Shown: positions 7,524 to 15,992, counted from the first letter of the stretch. The stretch is 20,771 nt of DNA from an uncultured Blautia sp. (GCA_902476765.1 CABSEJ010000041.1:1-20771), one strand, 5' to 3'. Notes: generated by a model from the sequence alone, not told the origin. Numbers and translations: made by a program.

Positions 7524-9437
7524 TTACTTATCTTTGGGAAATAGAAGCTCTGGCTCCAGGGTTTTTATGTGGTTTTCCAGAGAAGACCTGTCTACCAGAG
7601 CAGGCAGAACCCCCGCTCTGGAGACACAGAAGCCGGCAGCGCAGGTTGCAATGCGAATGGCCTTTTCCAGTTCGTAGCCTTCTGTCAGATAAGCGGCCAG
7701 GGCTGCGATGAAAGCGTCTGCTCCTCCGGTAGAATCCACAGAGGGGAAGCTGGCAGCAGGGAAATATTGTTCCTGGTCTGCTGTTTTCAGGTAGCAGCCG
7801 TTTTTTCCCAGGGTAATGATGATAACCGGACAGCCCCGGGCAAAGAATGCGGCAGCCTGTCCTTCCGGAGTTTTTTCCTCCGGACAGAGGGCTGTGGCTT
7901 CGTTTTTGTTGGGGACAAAGATGTCTGTGTTTTCTAATAGCTGCCCTGGGAGCTGGTGGAGGGCTGCTGGCTTTAAAATAGTTTTAGCTCCGTGTTTTTT
8001 GGCAGTCTTTGCTGCCTGCACCACAGTTTCCACAGGGATTTCCGTGGAAATCAGGCAGTATCCGCTGCCTTCGAAAAGATGTTCTCTGGAAAGAATATCT
8101 TCAGGCAGCAGAAGCTTGTTAGCCCCAGGCAGTATGGTAATGCTGCTTTCTGCATCCTTCATAACATGTATATAGGCTTTTCCCGTAAGAGTTCTGGAAT
8201 CCCGGCGCAGTCCGTGGGTCAGAACTCTTTCTTTTTTCAGGGTGTCATAGATAACCGTGGAATCATAGTCATTTCCGATTTTTCCGATAAGAGCCACCTC
8301 TCTTCCCAGTTTAGCAGCTCCCACTGCCTGGTTAGCCCCCTTTCCGCCCAGGGTGGTGGAGGATGAGGTGGTGATGATAGTGCTTCCCGGAAGAGGAGGC
8401 TCGTCTACATTCAAAGTAATATCTGTATTGATACTTCCCACAGCTACAATCCTTTTATAACGGAAAGAAGGAGGGGCGTCCAGACTGTCCTCATGGTCCA
8501 GAAGCAAATCCTCTGGCTTCAGAAAGGCAGAGTCCGGAGCCGGCTGTTTTTCGCATTCTGCAATGAGACTTTCGCATACATTTTCTCCGAACCGGAGGTA
8601 AGGAATCCGCATGGAGGAAATCCTGGGAAAGCGGATAGCTTCTCTGGCATCCTCCCGTAAGCTTATCAGGGATAAATCCGAGGGTATGTGGTAATGAAAG
8701 CTGTCCACCTTGGCATAAAGGGCCAGAGCCGATTCAAAATGGGTGCTGACGATTCCGGTAAATCTCTGAAGGGACAGCCTGGTGTAATAATTTTCATCCT
8801 CCACAGACAGCATCATGTCTTCTGTATAGGGGATTTCATAATCAAAGAGACATTTTTTAAAGCCCTCAAAAACCATATCTGAGCGGAAACTTCCCGGCTT
8901 TGTGAGACAGGCAATGCGGGTGTGACGGTATTCCAGCAGCTTTTGGGCTGCTCGGTAGCCCATTAAGCCAAAATCCAGACAATGGGAAACTCCGGGGATC
9001 GGGGTGTTGATGAACGATAGGGCGATATTCTGTTCTCGGAAATATTTTTGATGCTGCAGGCTGTTTTGAGAAACAGGCTCCCAGATAACTCCGTCTACAT
9101 TATGACGGCAAAGGGCAGTGATATGCTTTAATTCGTTTTCTTCCCGGTCCATACTGTCGCATACCAGAACATTATAACCGTGCCTCTGAGCTGCCTGCAT
9201 AATGCCATCTAAAAGCAGGTTGGTCTGGGAAGTGTGCTTCAGCAAAACGCCGATGATAAAAGTTTTTGCATTGGAAATACTTTTTGCAGCTCCATAAGGC
9301 GTATAGTTATATTCTTTTACGATTTTCAGAACCCGGTTTCGGGTTTCTATATTGATATTGTCTGCTTTGTTATTCACAATCTTGGATACCGTGGAAATAG
9401 ACACGCCGGCCAGATTGGCGATTTCTTTAATTGTCAT
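7524..9437 (-). CDS. LacI-family repressor fused to a ribokinase-like (PfkB) domain
   Basis: One uninterrupted 637-residue protein with three parts. Residues 1-50 are a LacI-type helix-turn-helix (MTIKEIANLAGVSISTVSKIVNN) and hinge helix. About 60-315 is the periplasmic-binding-protein-like sensor domain (FIIGVLLKHTSQTNLLLDGI, DGVIWEP). About 328-625 is a full PfkB/ribokinase fold starting IVAVGSINTDITLNV, with the sugar/dimer motif LGGKGANQAVGAAKLG (Gly364 on), PNKNE near 508-512, and DSTGGADAF at 568-576. The usual anion-hole motif GAGD reads GGAD here, but the catalytic base (Asp574) remains. It is divergent from a ribokinase/ABC operon whose promoter carries a LacI-type palindrome, so it probably represses that operon and perhaps itself. 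The open frame reaches a TTG at 9443, but GAGG is 8 bases before ATG 9437 and only 2 before TTG, so ATG is chosen. Whether the kinase part is active or serves as a second ligand sensor is unknown. Confidence 0.9.
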   Translation of the reverse strand: MTIKEIANLAGVSISTVSKIVNNKADNINIETRNRVLKIVKEYNYTPYGAAKSISNAKTFIIGVLLKHTSQTNLLLDGIMQAAQRHGYNVLVCDSMDREENELKHITALCRHNVDGVIWEPVSQNSLQHQKYFREQNIALSFINTPIPGVSHCLDFGLMGYRAAQKLLEYRHTRIACLTKPGSFRSDMVFEGFKKCLFDYEIPYTEDMMLSVEDENYYTRLSLQRFTGIVSTHFESALALYAKVDSFHYHIPSDLSLISLREDAREAIRFPRISSMRIPYLRFGENVCESLIAECEKQPAPDSAFLKPEDLLLDHEDSLDAPPSFRYKRIVAVGSINTDITLNVDEPPLPGSTIITTSSSTTLGGKGANQAVGAAKLGREVALIGKIGNDYDSTVIYDTLKKERVLTHGLRRDSRTLTGKAYIHVMKDAESSITILPGANKLLLPEDILSREHLFEGSGYCLISTEIPVETVVQAAKTAKKHGAKTILKPAALHQLPGQLLENTDIFVPNKNEATALCPEEKTPEGQAAAFFARGCPVIIITLGKNGCYLKTADQEQYFPAASFPSVDSTGGADAFIAALAAYLTEGYELEKAIRIATCAAGFCVSRAGVLPALVDRSSLENHIKTLEPELLFPKDK

Positions 9438-9473
9438 AAGCAATTCCTCTCTTTATGTGACAGGTTATAAGTT

Positions 9474-9502
9474 ATTATTTACTATATTTGGCTATTTGTC
9501 AA
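9474..9502 (-). promoter_or_regulatory. Promoter of the LacI-ribokinase fusion gene
   Basis: On the minus strand, TTGACA (9502-9497) and AATAAT (9479-9474) are separated by 17 bases, about 37 bases ahead of the ATG at 9437. Confidence 0.65.
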
Positions 9503-9588
9503 TATTCTTGAAAAACTTTTAAATTGTGCAATATATACAATAAAATATTTTATAAAATGTTTTTGTTTAACAAAATAACATTTAATTG

Positions 9589-9615
9589 TTGACAAATTAA
9601 GGGGGGGGGTAAAAT
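9589..9615 (+). promoter_or_regulatory. Promoter of the ribokinase/ABC operon with a nine-G spacer run
   Basis: A perfect -35 box TTGACA (9589-9594) and a -10 box TAAAAT (9610-9615) are only 15 bases apart, and nine of those 15 bases are an unbroken G run (9601-9609). A shifted -10 (AAAATA, 9611-9616) would give 16. Gain of two G would give the ideal 17. The DNA around it, 9475-9600, is very AT-rich, which makes the G run stand out. Confidence 0.6.
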
Positions 9616-9635
9616 ACATGCATAAGAAAAAGATT

Positions 9636-9653
9636 TAAGAAAGCGTTTTCTTA
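9636..9653 (+). promoter_or_regulatory. LacI/GalR-type operator or cre site
   Basis: TAAGAAAGCGTTTTCTTA is palindromic at 16 of 18 positions with a central CG, the hallmark of LacI-family operators. It lies about 20 bases downstream of the -10 box, inside the leader, where a bound repressor would block elongation. It also fits the CcpA cre consensus WTGNAANCGNWNNCW with a single mismatch, so it may serve the divergent LacI-ribokinase fusion, CcpA, or both. I saw no second copy in the window. Confidence 0.7.
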
Positions 9654-9677
9654 GTTATCAACAAGGAGGGCATAAAA

Positions 9678-10610
9678 ATGAAGACAGGAGGCGGGATTTT
9701 AGTTGTAGGAAGTCTCAATATGGATATGGTCATTGAAATGAAGCAATTACCGGATTCCGGCGAGACCGTTTTAGGCAGGAAGCTTTCTTATGTACCGGGA
9801 GGCAAAGGGGCCAACCAGGCCTGTGCAGTAGGTAAAATGGGCGGCAATGTCCGTATGCTGGGCTGTGTGGGACAGGATACCTTTGGCTGTGTACAGCTTC
9901 AAAATCTCAGGGAGAATCAAGTGGATACAGCCGCTATACGTCAGAATTCCCAACAGCCTACGGGGACTGCCGTCATCTATGTGAATGAGCAGGGAGATAA
10001 CAGTATTGTGGTGGTGGCGGGAGCAAACCAGGCTTGTGATATAAAATATCTGAAAGAAAACGACCGATATTTCCAGGACGCAGCATATGTTATGGTTCAG
10101 ATGGAGATACCCCGGGATGCAGTTTTCTACAGTATACAGAGGGCCAAGGAGTTGGGAAAGATTACGGTTTTAAATCCTGCTCCGGCGCCGGATACCCTGC
10201 CTGAGCAGGTACTGGAGCAGATTGATTATCTTACGCCCAATGAAACAGAGCTTATGAAGCTGTGCGGACGCTTGCAGTTGTCGGAGGAAAATATCCGAAA
10301 AGGGGCCAGAATGCTGTTGGCAAAAGGAGTAAAAAATGTGTTGGTGACTCTTGGAGATAAAGGGGTATTTTTGGTAAACCATAGTCAGGAAACTTTGTTT
10401 CCTGCCAGAAGAGTACAGGCTGTGGACACTACAGCTGCCGGGGATTGCTTTAACGGGGCTTTTGTAACGGCTCTGGCAGAGAAACGGTCCATTGAGGAGG
10501 CAATCCGGTTTGCAAATATAGCTTCTTCCATAGCAGTGACAAGAAAGGGGGCTCAGAGTTCAATTCCAAACAGAGAAGAAGTGGATAGATTGGAACATCA
10601 GGAAAGGTAA
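9678..10610 (+). CDS. rbsK: Ribokinase
   Basis: Phosphorylates D-ribose at O5 with ATP, feeding the pentose phosphate pathway; cytoplasmic. At 310 residues it is the normal RbsK length. All ribokinase motifs are present: VVGSLNMDMVIE at the start, GGKGANQA at 41-48, the magnesium/ATP motif PNETE at 187-191, and DTTAAGDCFNGAF at 250-262 with catalytic Asp256. DTTAAGD rather than DTTGAGD is typical of true ribokinases. An AAGGAGGG site precedes the ATG. It is the first gene of the operon that continues with the ABC importer, 41 bases ahead of the binding protein. Deoxyribose or another pentose is a possible alternative substrate, but ribose is the best guess. Confidence 0.9.
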   Translation: MKTGGGILVVGSLNMDMVIEMKQLPDSGETVLGRKLSYVPGGKGANQACAVGKMGGNVRMLGCVGQDTFGCVQLQNLRENQVDTAAIRQNSQQPTGTAVIYVNEQGDNSIVVVAGANQACDIKYLKENDRYFQDAAYVMVQMEIPRDAVFYSIQRAKELGKITVLNPAPAPDTLPEQVLEQIDYLTPNETELMKLCGRLQLSEENIRKGARMLLAKGVKNVLVTLGDKGVFLVNHSQETLFPARRVQAVDTTAAGDCFNGAFVTALAEKRSIEEAIRFANIASSIAVTRKGAQSSIPNREEVDRLEHQER

Positions 10611-10651
10611 AAAAGAAATATAAGGAGCAAGAAAGTTTAAGGAGGAAAGGT

Positions 10652-12007
10652 ATGAAATTTAAGAAAATCTTTGCATTATGTTTAGCAGGAGCTATGGCTT
10701 GCCAGATGGCAGCCTGCAGTGGAGGAGGTTCATCCGGCAGTGATTCTCAAAATCAGTCGGAAGCAGAGGATAGCAACAGCGGAGAAAAAGAAAAATTAGT
10801 GATTTCCTGTTATCTGGCGGATGAGAGCCAGGTGGCTGTCCGGGAAAAATATATTGACGGCCCTCTTCAGGAGGCTTTCCCGGATGTGGATATTGAAATT
10901 AAAATGTATAATGACAGGCAAAGCCTTCAGGTAGAGGTGGCCGGAGGCGGCGGACCTGATATTCTGGATTTGGACGGCCCTACAGATGTGGCGGAGTTTG
11001 CAAAAGCAGAGCGTGTTCTGGATTTAGGGGAATATTCTGAGAAGTACGGTTGGAAGGATATGTTCTATGACTGGGCTTATAACAGCTGTCTTTACAATGA
11101 TGTGTTATACTCTCTGCCAACCTCTTTTGAGGGTATGGTTATGTATTATAATATGGATGTATTCCAGGAAAAAGGCTGGGAAATTCCCCAGACAAAAGAG
11201 GAGCTGGAGGCTTTGATGCCAGTGGTCCAGGAGGCCGGAGTAATCCCTATTGCTTTTGGAAATTCCAATTATCAGGGCGCTGTTGACTGGCTATATTCCA
11301 CCTTTACCAGCTGTTACGGCGGACCGGATGCTGTGAAGGCTGCTATGGAAGGTACGGGGAAATTCACTGACGACGCTATCCGTTCTTCCTTTGAAACCAT
11401 GGTAAACTGGTGGGAAGAAGGATGGTTGGGAGATAAGGCCTCTCAGTCTATTACAAATGAAGATATGCTGGCCTTTTTCGCAGAAGGCAGGGCCGCCATG
11501 ATGATTAATGGGACCTGGGCATCTAACCAGCTTTTGGCCACTTATCCGGACTGTAACTGGGATTCTGAAATGATGCCTGCAGATGAGAGCATAGGCTCTA
11601 TTCTTCCCTTTGCAACCGGCGGAGGATATGCCATCAACGCCAACTCTGACAATCCGGACCTGGCTGCAGAAGTGCTGAATTATCTGTTTACCTCTATGGA
11701 CCGGCATTACCAGTCCATTAACGAGGCAGGGTATCAGCCCTACCCGCTGAAGGACTTTGATATTTCTAATTTGGAGGGAATGGATGAGAAACTTTTAGAC
11801 CAGTATAAGCTTTTGATGGATGCCCAGACTAACAACCAGATTGGCTATTGTTCCTGGACTTTCTATCCGTCTGATATGAGAGTTTATATGAATGAAAATA
11901 CAGACGCTTTATTCCTGGGACAGCTGAGTATTGAGGACTATCTTGCTCAGGCCCAGACCTACATAGACCAGGCCAGGGAAGACGGGACGATTCCTCAGTT
12001 GCCATAA
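10652..12007 (+). CDS. ABC transporter sugar-binding lipoprotein (CUT1 type)
   Basis: The extracellular substrate-binding protein of a carbohydrate importer, 451 residues. The N-terminus KFKKIFALCLAGAMACQMAAC is a lipoprotein signal peptide with Cys22 as the lipidated residue, followed by a Ser/Gly-rich flexible linker to about residue 47. The mature part is a family 1 solute-binding protein: ADESQVAVREKYIDG near the start, GGGPDILDLDGPTDVAEF for the typical first-lobe turn, YNMDVFQEKGWEIPQTKEEL, and GRAAMMINGTWASNQL. It is followed by two permease genes. This family (COG1653) usually binds oligosaccharides or glycosides rather than free ribose, which is carried by RbsB-type proteins; that favours a larger ribosyl or other glycoside as ligand. 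Start set by AAGGAGG. Confidence 0.9.
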   Translation: MKFKKIFALCLAGAMACQMAACSGGGSSGSDSQNQSEAEDSNSGEKEKLVISCYLADESQVAVREKYIDGPLQEAFPDVDIEIKMYNDRQSLQVEVAGGGGPDILDLDGPTDVAEFAKAERVLDLGEYSEKYGWKDMFYDWAYNSCLYNDVLYSLPTSFEGMVMYYNMDVFQEKGWEIPQTKEELEALMPVVQEAGVIPIAFGNSNYQGAVDWLYSTFTSCYGGPDAVKAAMEGTGKFTDDAIRSSFETMVNWWEEGWLGDKASQSITNEDMLAFFAEGRAAMMINGTWASNQLLATYPDCNWDSEMMPADESIGSILPFATGGGYAINANSDNPDLAAEVLNYLFTSMDRHYQSINEAGYQPYPLKDFDISNLEGMDEKLLDQYKLLMDAQTNNQIGYCSWTFYPSDMRVYMNENTDALFLGQLSIEDYLAQAQTYIDQAREDGTIPQLP

Positions 12008-12022
12008 CAGCTTAAATTTCAA

Positions 12023-12059
12023 AGGCTGTGCGTTCTGCTTATTTCAGAGCCCACAGCCT
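12023..12059 (+). other. Intercistronic stem-loop between binding protein and permease genes
   Basis: AGGCTGTG (12023-12030) pairs perfectly with CACAGCCT (12052-12059); a short inner TCTG/CAGA pairing is possible. There is no T run, so it is not a classic terminator. Hairpins here are known in sugar ABC operons to protect the upstream message and give more binding protein than permease; that role is inferred. Confidence 0.6.
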
Positions 12060-12076
12060 GTAATAGGGGGCATACT

Positions 12077-12964
12077 ATGAAGACAGCAAAGAAAAGGCAT
12101 GTGGTGCCGTATCTGTTTATTCTTCCGGCGTTTATTATCCATGCATGCATTGTTACAGGGCCGGCTCTCAGCACTCTTGTCATGTCGTTGTTTGACTGGA
12201 ACGGCATGGGAAACGCCCGGTTTATTGGTCTGGAAAATTTCAAGGAAATTTTCCACGACCCTATTGTGAAACTTTCTGTGATACATAATATCCAGTGGCT
12301 TTTGATTTTTATTACTGTGCCGCTGATACTGGGATTCATCGTAGCCATTCTGGTAAGCCAGATGAGAAGGACCCAGATGTTTTTCCGCACGATTTACTTT
12401 ATTCCTTATGTGATTTCCGCAGCAGTAGCAGGCAAAATCTGGACGGCCTATATGAATCCCTATTATGGAGTAAATTCCGTTCTGGATAAGCTGGGCTTTG
12501 ATAAAATAGCAGATATGCTTTGGCTGGGAGACCCGGACATTGCCCTGTTCTCCGTAGCCTTTGTAGATAACTGGCACTGGTGGGGCTTTATTATGGTACT
12601 TTTCCTGGGAGCCCTCCAGCAGGTGGACCCTACCCTTTATGAGGCAGCCAGAGTAGACGGAGCCAATCGTTTCCAGGAGCTGCTTCATGTATCTATTCCC
12701 GGCATCCGGCAGACCATTGCTTTTGTGCTGATTATGACGATTATGTGGTCCTTCCTGACCTTTGATTACGTCTATATCATGACAAACGGCGGTCCGGCAA
12801 ATGCTACGGAAATCATGTCTACTTATATTTATAAAAACGCATTTGTAAAGTACAGGGCAGGGGATGCCAACGCTCTCTGCGTGATTCAAAGCGGTATTTG
12901 TATTATCCTGTATTTTGTGCAGAAATATGTGAGCAAAAAGGGAGGGATTGACGATGATGAATAA
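12077..12964 (+). CDS. Sugar ABC transporter permease (MalF/UgpA type)
   Basis: First membrane subunit of the CUT1 importer, 295 residues and about six membrane helices (for example YLFILPAFIIHACIVTGPAL near residue 11-30 and WLLIFITVPLILGFIVAILV). The cytoplasmic EAA loop that docks the ATPase is EAARVDGANRFQELLHVSIP from residue 189. Just after it comes MWSFLTFDYVYIMTNGGPANATEIMSTYIY, the usual MalF-family ending segment. The N-terminus KTAKKRHVVPYLF is cytoplasmic. Ribosome binding site AGGGGG. It overlaps the next permease gene by 11 bases. Confidence 0.92.
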   Translation: MKTAKKRHVVPYLFILPAFIIHACIVTGPALSTLVMSLFDWNGMGNARFIGLENFKEIFHDPIVKLSVIHNIQWLLIFITVPLILGFIVAILVSQMRRTQMFFRTIYFIPYVISAAVAGKIWTAYMNPYYGVNSVLDKLGFDKIADMLWLGDPDIALFSVAFVDNWHWWGFIMVLFLGALQQVDPTLYEAARVDGANRFQELLHVSIPGIRQTIAFVLIMTIMWSFLTFDYVYIMTNGGPANATEIMSTYIYKNAFVKYRAGDANALCVIQSGICIILYFVQKYVSKKGGIDDDE

Positions 12965-13802
12965 GGTCAGAAAAGGGCCGAAGGCAGCTTTGGGAACCGG
13001 ACTGCGGGTAGTATTTCTGGTTCTTATGGCGCTGTTTGCAGCGGTTCCCCTGCTGCAGGTCCTGTTAAATTCCTTCCGAACGGACAGAGAGGTAAAATCC
13101 ATGCCTCTGGGTCTGCCAAAGGAGTGGGTGTTTAATAATTATGGGGAAACCTGGGATATAGGGGGCTATGGTACGGCCTATTTTAATAGCTTATTCACAG
13201 CCTTTGTGGTCATAGCTATTGTTTTAGTGGTCGTAGGTTTGGGAGCTTATGCTATCTGCAAGCTGGATTTTAAGCTGAGAGGATTTTTTACCGCCTATTT
13301 TTTTGTGGCCATTTCTCTTCCTGGCTTCCTCTATATTGTTCCGGATTACTTTTTAATGAACAGCATAGGGCTGGTGGACACCAGATGGAGTCTGATGATT
13401 GTATATACGGCCATGCAGATTCCCTTCAATATGCTGTTGTTGCGGACCTTTCTGACGGGAATTCCCAGAGAGCTGGAGGAAGCTGCAAAAATTGACGGAT
13501 GCAATGAGCTGCAGTGTTTTTTGAAGATAACCATACCTATAGCCAAGCCTATGTTTTTGACCATTGCTATCCTGGTATTTGTAAATGTGTGGAATGAATT
13601 TTTGTGGTCCAATACCTTTATTACTACAGAGGAATTAAAGCTGGTGGCTACCAGATTTGTAAAATTTACAGGGGAGTATGGCTCTAATATGGCCAGGATT
13701 TATACCGCCAGTGTTATAACCGTAGCTCCGGTTATTATTCTGTACCTGCTTTTCAGCAGAAAGTTTATTGAAGGAATGACCAGCGGAAGCGTAAAAGGGT
13801 AA
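12954..13802 (+). CDS. Sugar ABC transporter permease (MalG/UgpE type)
   Basis: Second membrane subunit, 282 residues. The N-terminal helix AALGTGLRVVFLVLMALFAAVPLLQVLLNS, the LPKEWVFNNYGETW region and the EAA loop ELEEAAKIDGCNELQCFLKI (Glu175 on) mark the MalG group; the end FSRKFIEGMTSGSVKG is the standard MalG C-terminus. The open frame begins at a TTG (12948), but GGGAGGG at 12940-12946 is spaced 7 bases from ATG 12954, which is used here. No ATP-binding subunit gene follows, so the importer must share an ATPase (MsiK/MsmX type) encoded elsewhere, as is common for CUT1 systems in Firmicutes. Confidence 0.92.
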   Translation: MMNKVRKGPKAALGTGLRVVFLVLMALFAAVPLLQVLLNSFRTDREVKSMPLGLPKEWVFNNYGETWDIGGYGTAYFNSLFTAFVVIAIVLVVVGLGAYAICKLDFKLRGFFTAYFFVAISLPGFLYIVPDYFLMNSIGLVDTRWSLMIVYTAMQIPFNMLLLRTFLTGIPRELEEAAKIDGCNELQCFLKITIPIAKPMFLTIAILVFVNVWNEFLWSNTFITTEELKLVATRFVKFTGEYGSNMARIYTASVITVAPVIILYLLFSRKFIEGMTSGSVKG

Positions 13803-13840
13803 AGACAAAACCGTGACGAAAGACGGGGAAAAGGAGGATT

Positions 13841-15985
13841 ATGAGAGAAGAATTTATTGAAAAAATATATGCCGGATGGCTGGCAAAGATTATCGGAATC
13901 CGTCTGGGAGCCCCTATAGAGGGGTGGACCTATGATAAGATAAAAAATATTTACGGGGAGCTTACCGGTTATCCTGTAGATTATACCCGCTTTGCGGCGG
14001 ATGATGACAGCAATGGCCCTCTGTTTTTTCTCAGAGCCCTGGAGGATAAAGGAGGGAATTTAGACCTAAAGGCCCAGGATGTAGGGGAGGCGCTGCTGAA
14101 CTATGCCCCCTTTGAGCATGGGTTCTTCTGGTGGGGCGGCTATGGGGTTTCCACAGAGCATACGGCGTATTTGAATCTGAGAAACGGCATTAAGGCTCCT
14201 CAAAGCGGCAGTATCGAACAGAATGGAAGCACCATGGCGGAGCAGATAGGAGGACAGATTTTTATTGATACCTGGGGGCTTGTTACCCCGGGAAATCCGG
14301 ATTTAGCGGCCAGATTTGCCAGGGAAGCGGCCAGCGTTACCCATGATGGGAACGGAAAATACGGCGGCATTTTTATTGCTGTATGTATCAGCTATGCCTT
14401 TATAGAAAAGAATATGAAAAAAATACTGGAAAAGGGTCTTTCCTATATTCCCCAGGACTGTGAATATACAAAAGTGGTACGCTGTGTTATGGAATTTTAT
14501 GAGGAAAGAAGGCAAGAGGGATGGAGAGCCTGCTATGAATATATCCGGGAAAATTTCGGCTATGACAAGTATCCGGGCAACTGCCATATCATACCCAATA
14601 TCGGTGTGATGATTCTGGCGCTTCTTTATGGAGAAGGGGACTTTTCTGATACCCTGAATATCTGCAACATGTGTGGATGGGATACAGATTGTAACGTTGG
14701 AAATGTGGCGGCTATCATGGGAGTAAGAAACGGACTGGAAGCCATTGATTATGATAAGTGGAGAAAACCAATCAATGACTTTCTGGCCTGCTCCAGTGTG
14801 ATAGGCTCTCTGAATCTTATGGATATTCCCTATGGGGCTTTGTATATCGCCCATTTGGCTTATGCCATAGCAGGGGAAGAGATGCCTATGCCCTGGAAAG
14901 AAATAGCCCGGCAGCGTATAGACAGCTGTCATTTCGAATTTCCAGGCTCCACCCACGCCATGTGTCTCAGGGTAGAGGGACTGGACGAGAGAGCCAGAAA
15001 GGAAAGAGAGTGGAGACTGGAAAACACCAGGGAAAGGGCTTTTACAGGAAAGGGAAGCCTGAAGATTTTAGCCAAGCCGGTGGAGCCGGGGGAAAATGTT
15101 TATGTGTATAAGAAGACCTATTACAGACCTCAGGACTTTGATGACAGCCGTTATGACCCTGCCTTTTCCCCTACTGCTTATCCGGGACAGACTCTGTATG
15201 GAAGTGCCTGGCTTCCCGCTTACGCTCCTGAAGCCCTGGTAAGTCTTTATGTAAAAGAGGGACATAGAGGACAGATATACGAAAGCCCCAAAATTCTTAT
15301 GGAAAAAGAAAAATGGGCAAGCCTGACCTATGAGATTCCTTCCATAGAAGGCGGCATGATTGAGGAGATTGGCTTCTGTTTTCATGTGAAAGGGCAGCAC
15401 AAAGAAGTCTTTGACTTTACCGCTATGGTGGATGATTTATATGTACAGGGAAGTCCGGATTACTCCATAGAATTCAGAGAGGAAAAGGAAGAGGTCTGGA
15501 CCGGCCTTCACAGAGAAATCAGCCAGTTTACCAAACTAAAAGGACTTGCCTATCTGGATGACGGACAGGTACAGCTTTCTTGTGGGGATATGGGAGCCCT
15601 CTATACGGGAGGATATAATTGGAAAGATTATAAGGCTACTTTTTCTATCACTCCCATTACCGGGAAAAATCACTATGTAAATGTAAGGGTACAGGGGGCC
15701 ATTCATTCCTATGGAGCCGGGCTTCTCCCGGGAGGCAAGGCTGCTATTTTAAAAAATGAAAATGGTTTTAGGATTCTCAAGGAGACGGATTTTCCCTGGG
15801 AAGAAAACCGGGAGTATGAGATAGAAGTTACAGTTTGCGGAAATAAAATAACCGCAGTTTTCAACGGAGAGACAAAGCTTCAGGCAGAAGACGAGGAGCA
15901 CCCCTATGAAAAAGGAGGTATCGGACTTTCTGTGGAAAGCGGAAGCCATATAAGCTGCAGAAGAATTGTAATCTCCCGGAAATAA
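13841..15985 (+). CDS. Large ADP-ribosylglycohydrolase-family protein with C-terminal beta-sandwich domains
   Basis: 714 residues, no signal peptide, so cytoplasmic. About 1-350 is an ADP-ribosylglycohydrolase (ARH/DraG) fold: KIYAGWLAKIIGIRLGAPIEG at the start, the first metal-binding cluster AADDDSNGPLF (Asp54-56) and the second GWDTDCNVGN (Asp281, Asp283). These acidic clusters hold the two magnesium ions in characterised members that cut N- or O-glycosidic bonds of ADP-ribose. About 420-545 looks like a galactose-binding/CBM-type beta sandwich (ending FDFTAMVDDLYVQG), and about 565-714 like a LamG/DUF1080-type concanavalin fold (YKATFSI, YEIEVTVCGNKITAVFNGE, GGIGLSVES). Ordinary ARH enzymes are near 300-360 residues, so the C-terminal half is extra. 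Location in a sugar importer operon with ribokinase suggests hydrolysis of a glycoside rather than protein de-ADP-ribosylation; this is inference. Confidence 0.82.
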   Translation: MREEFIEKIYAGWLAKIIGIRLGAPIEGWTYDKIKNIYGELTGYPVDYTRFAADDDSNGPLFFLRALEDKGGNLDLKAQDVGEALLNYAPFEHGFFWWGGYGVSTEHTAYLNLRNGIKAPQSGSIEQNGSTMAEQIGGQIFIDTWGLVTPGNPDLAARFAREAASVTHDGNGKYGGIFIAVCISYAFIEKNMKKILEKGLSYIPQDCEYTKVVRCVMEFYEERRQEGWRACYEYIRENFGYDKYPGNCHIIPNIGVMILALLYGEGDFSDTLNICNMCGWDTDCNVGNVAAIMGVRNGLEAIDYDKWRKPINDFLACSSVIGSLNLMDIPYGALYIAHLAYAIAGEEMPMPWKEIARQRIDSCHFEFPGSTHAMCLRVEGLDERARKEREWRLENTRERAFTGKGSLKILAKPVEPGENVYVYKKTYYRPQDFDDSRYDPAFSPTAYPGQTLYGSAWLPAYAPEALVSLYVKEGHRGQIYESPKILMEKEKWASLTYEIPSIEGGMIEEIGFCFHVKGQHKEVFDFTAMVDDLYVQGSPDYSIEFREEKEEVWTGLHREISQFTKLKGLAYLDDGQVQLSCGDMGALYTGGYNWKDYKATFSITPITGKNHYVNVRVQGAIHSYGAGLLPGGKAAILKNENGFRILKETDFPWEENREYEIEVTVCGNKITAVFNGETKLQAEDEEHPYEKGGIGLSVESGSHISCRRIVISRK

Positions 15986-15992
15986 TGATACG

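Noticed and set aside
7459..7677. Short plus-strand frame after the cytidylate-kinase-like gene
   Set aside because: It starts inside the terminator stem and continues antisense to the LacI-ribokinase fusion.
12044..13102. 352-residue minus-strand frame opposite the permease genes
   Set aside because: Both permeases are convincing on the plus strand; the antisense protein has no domain pattern and spans two genes.
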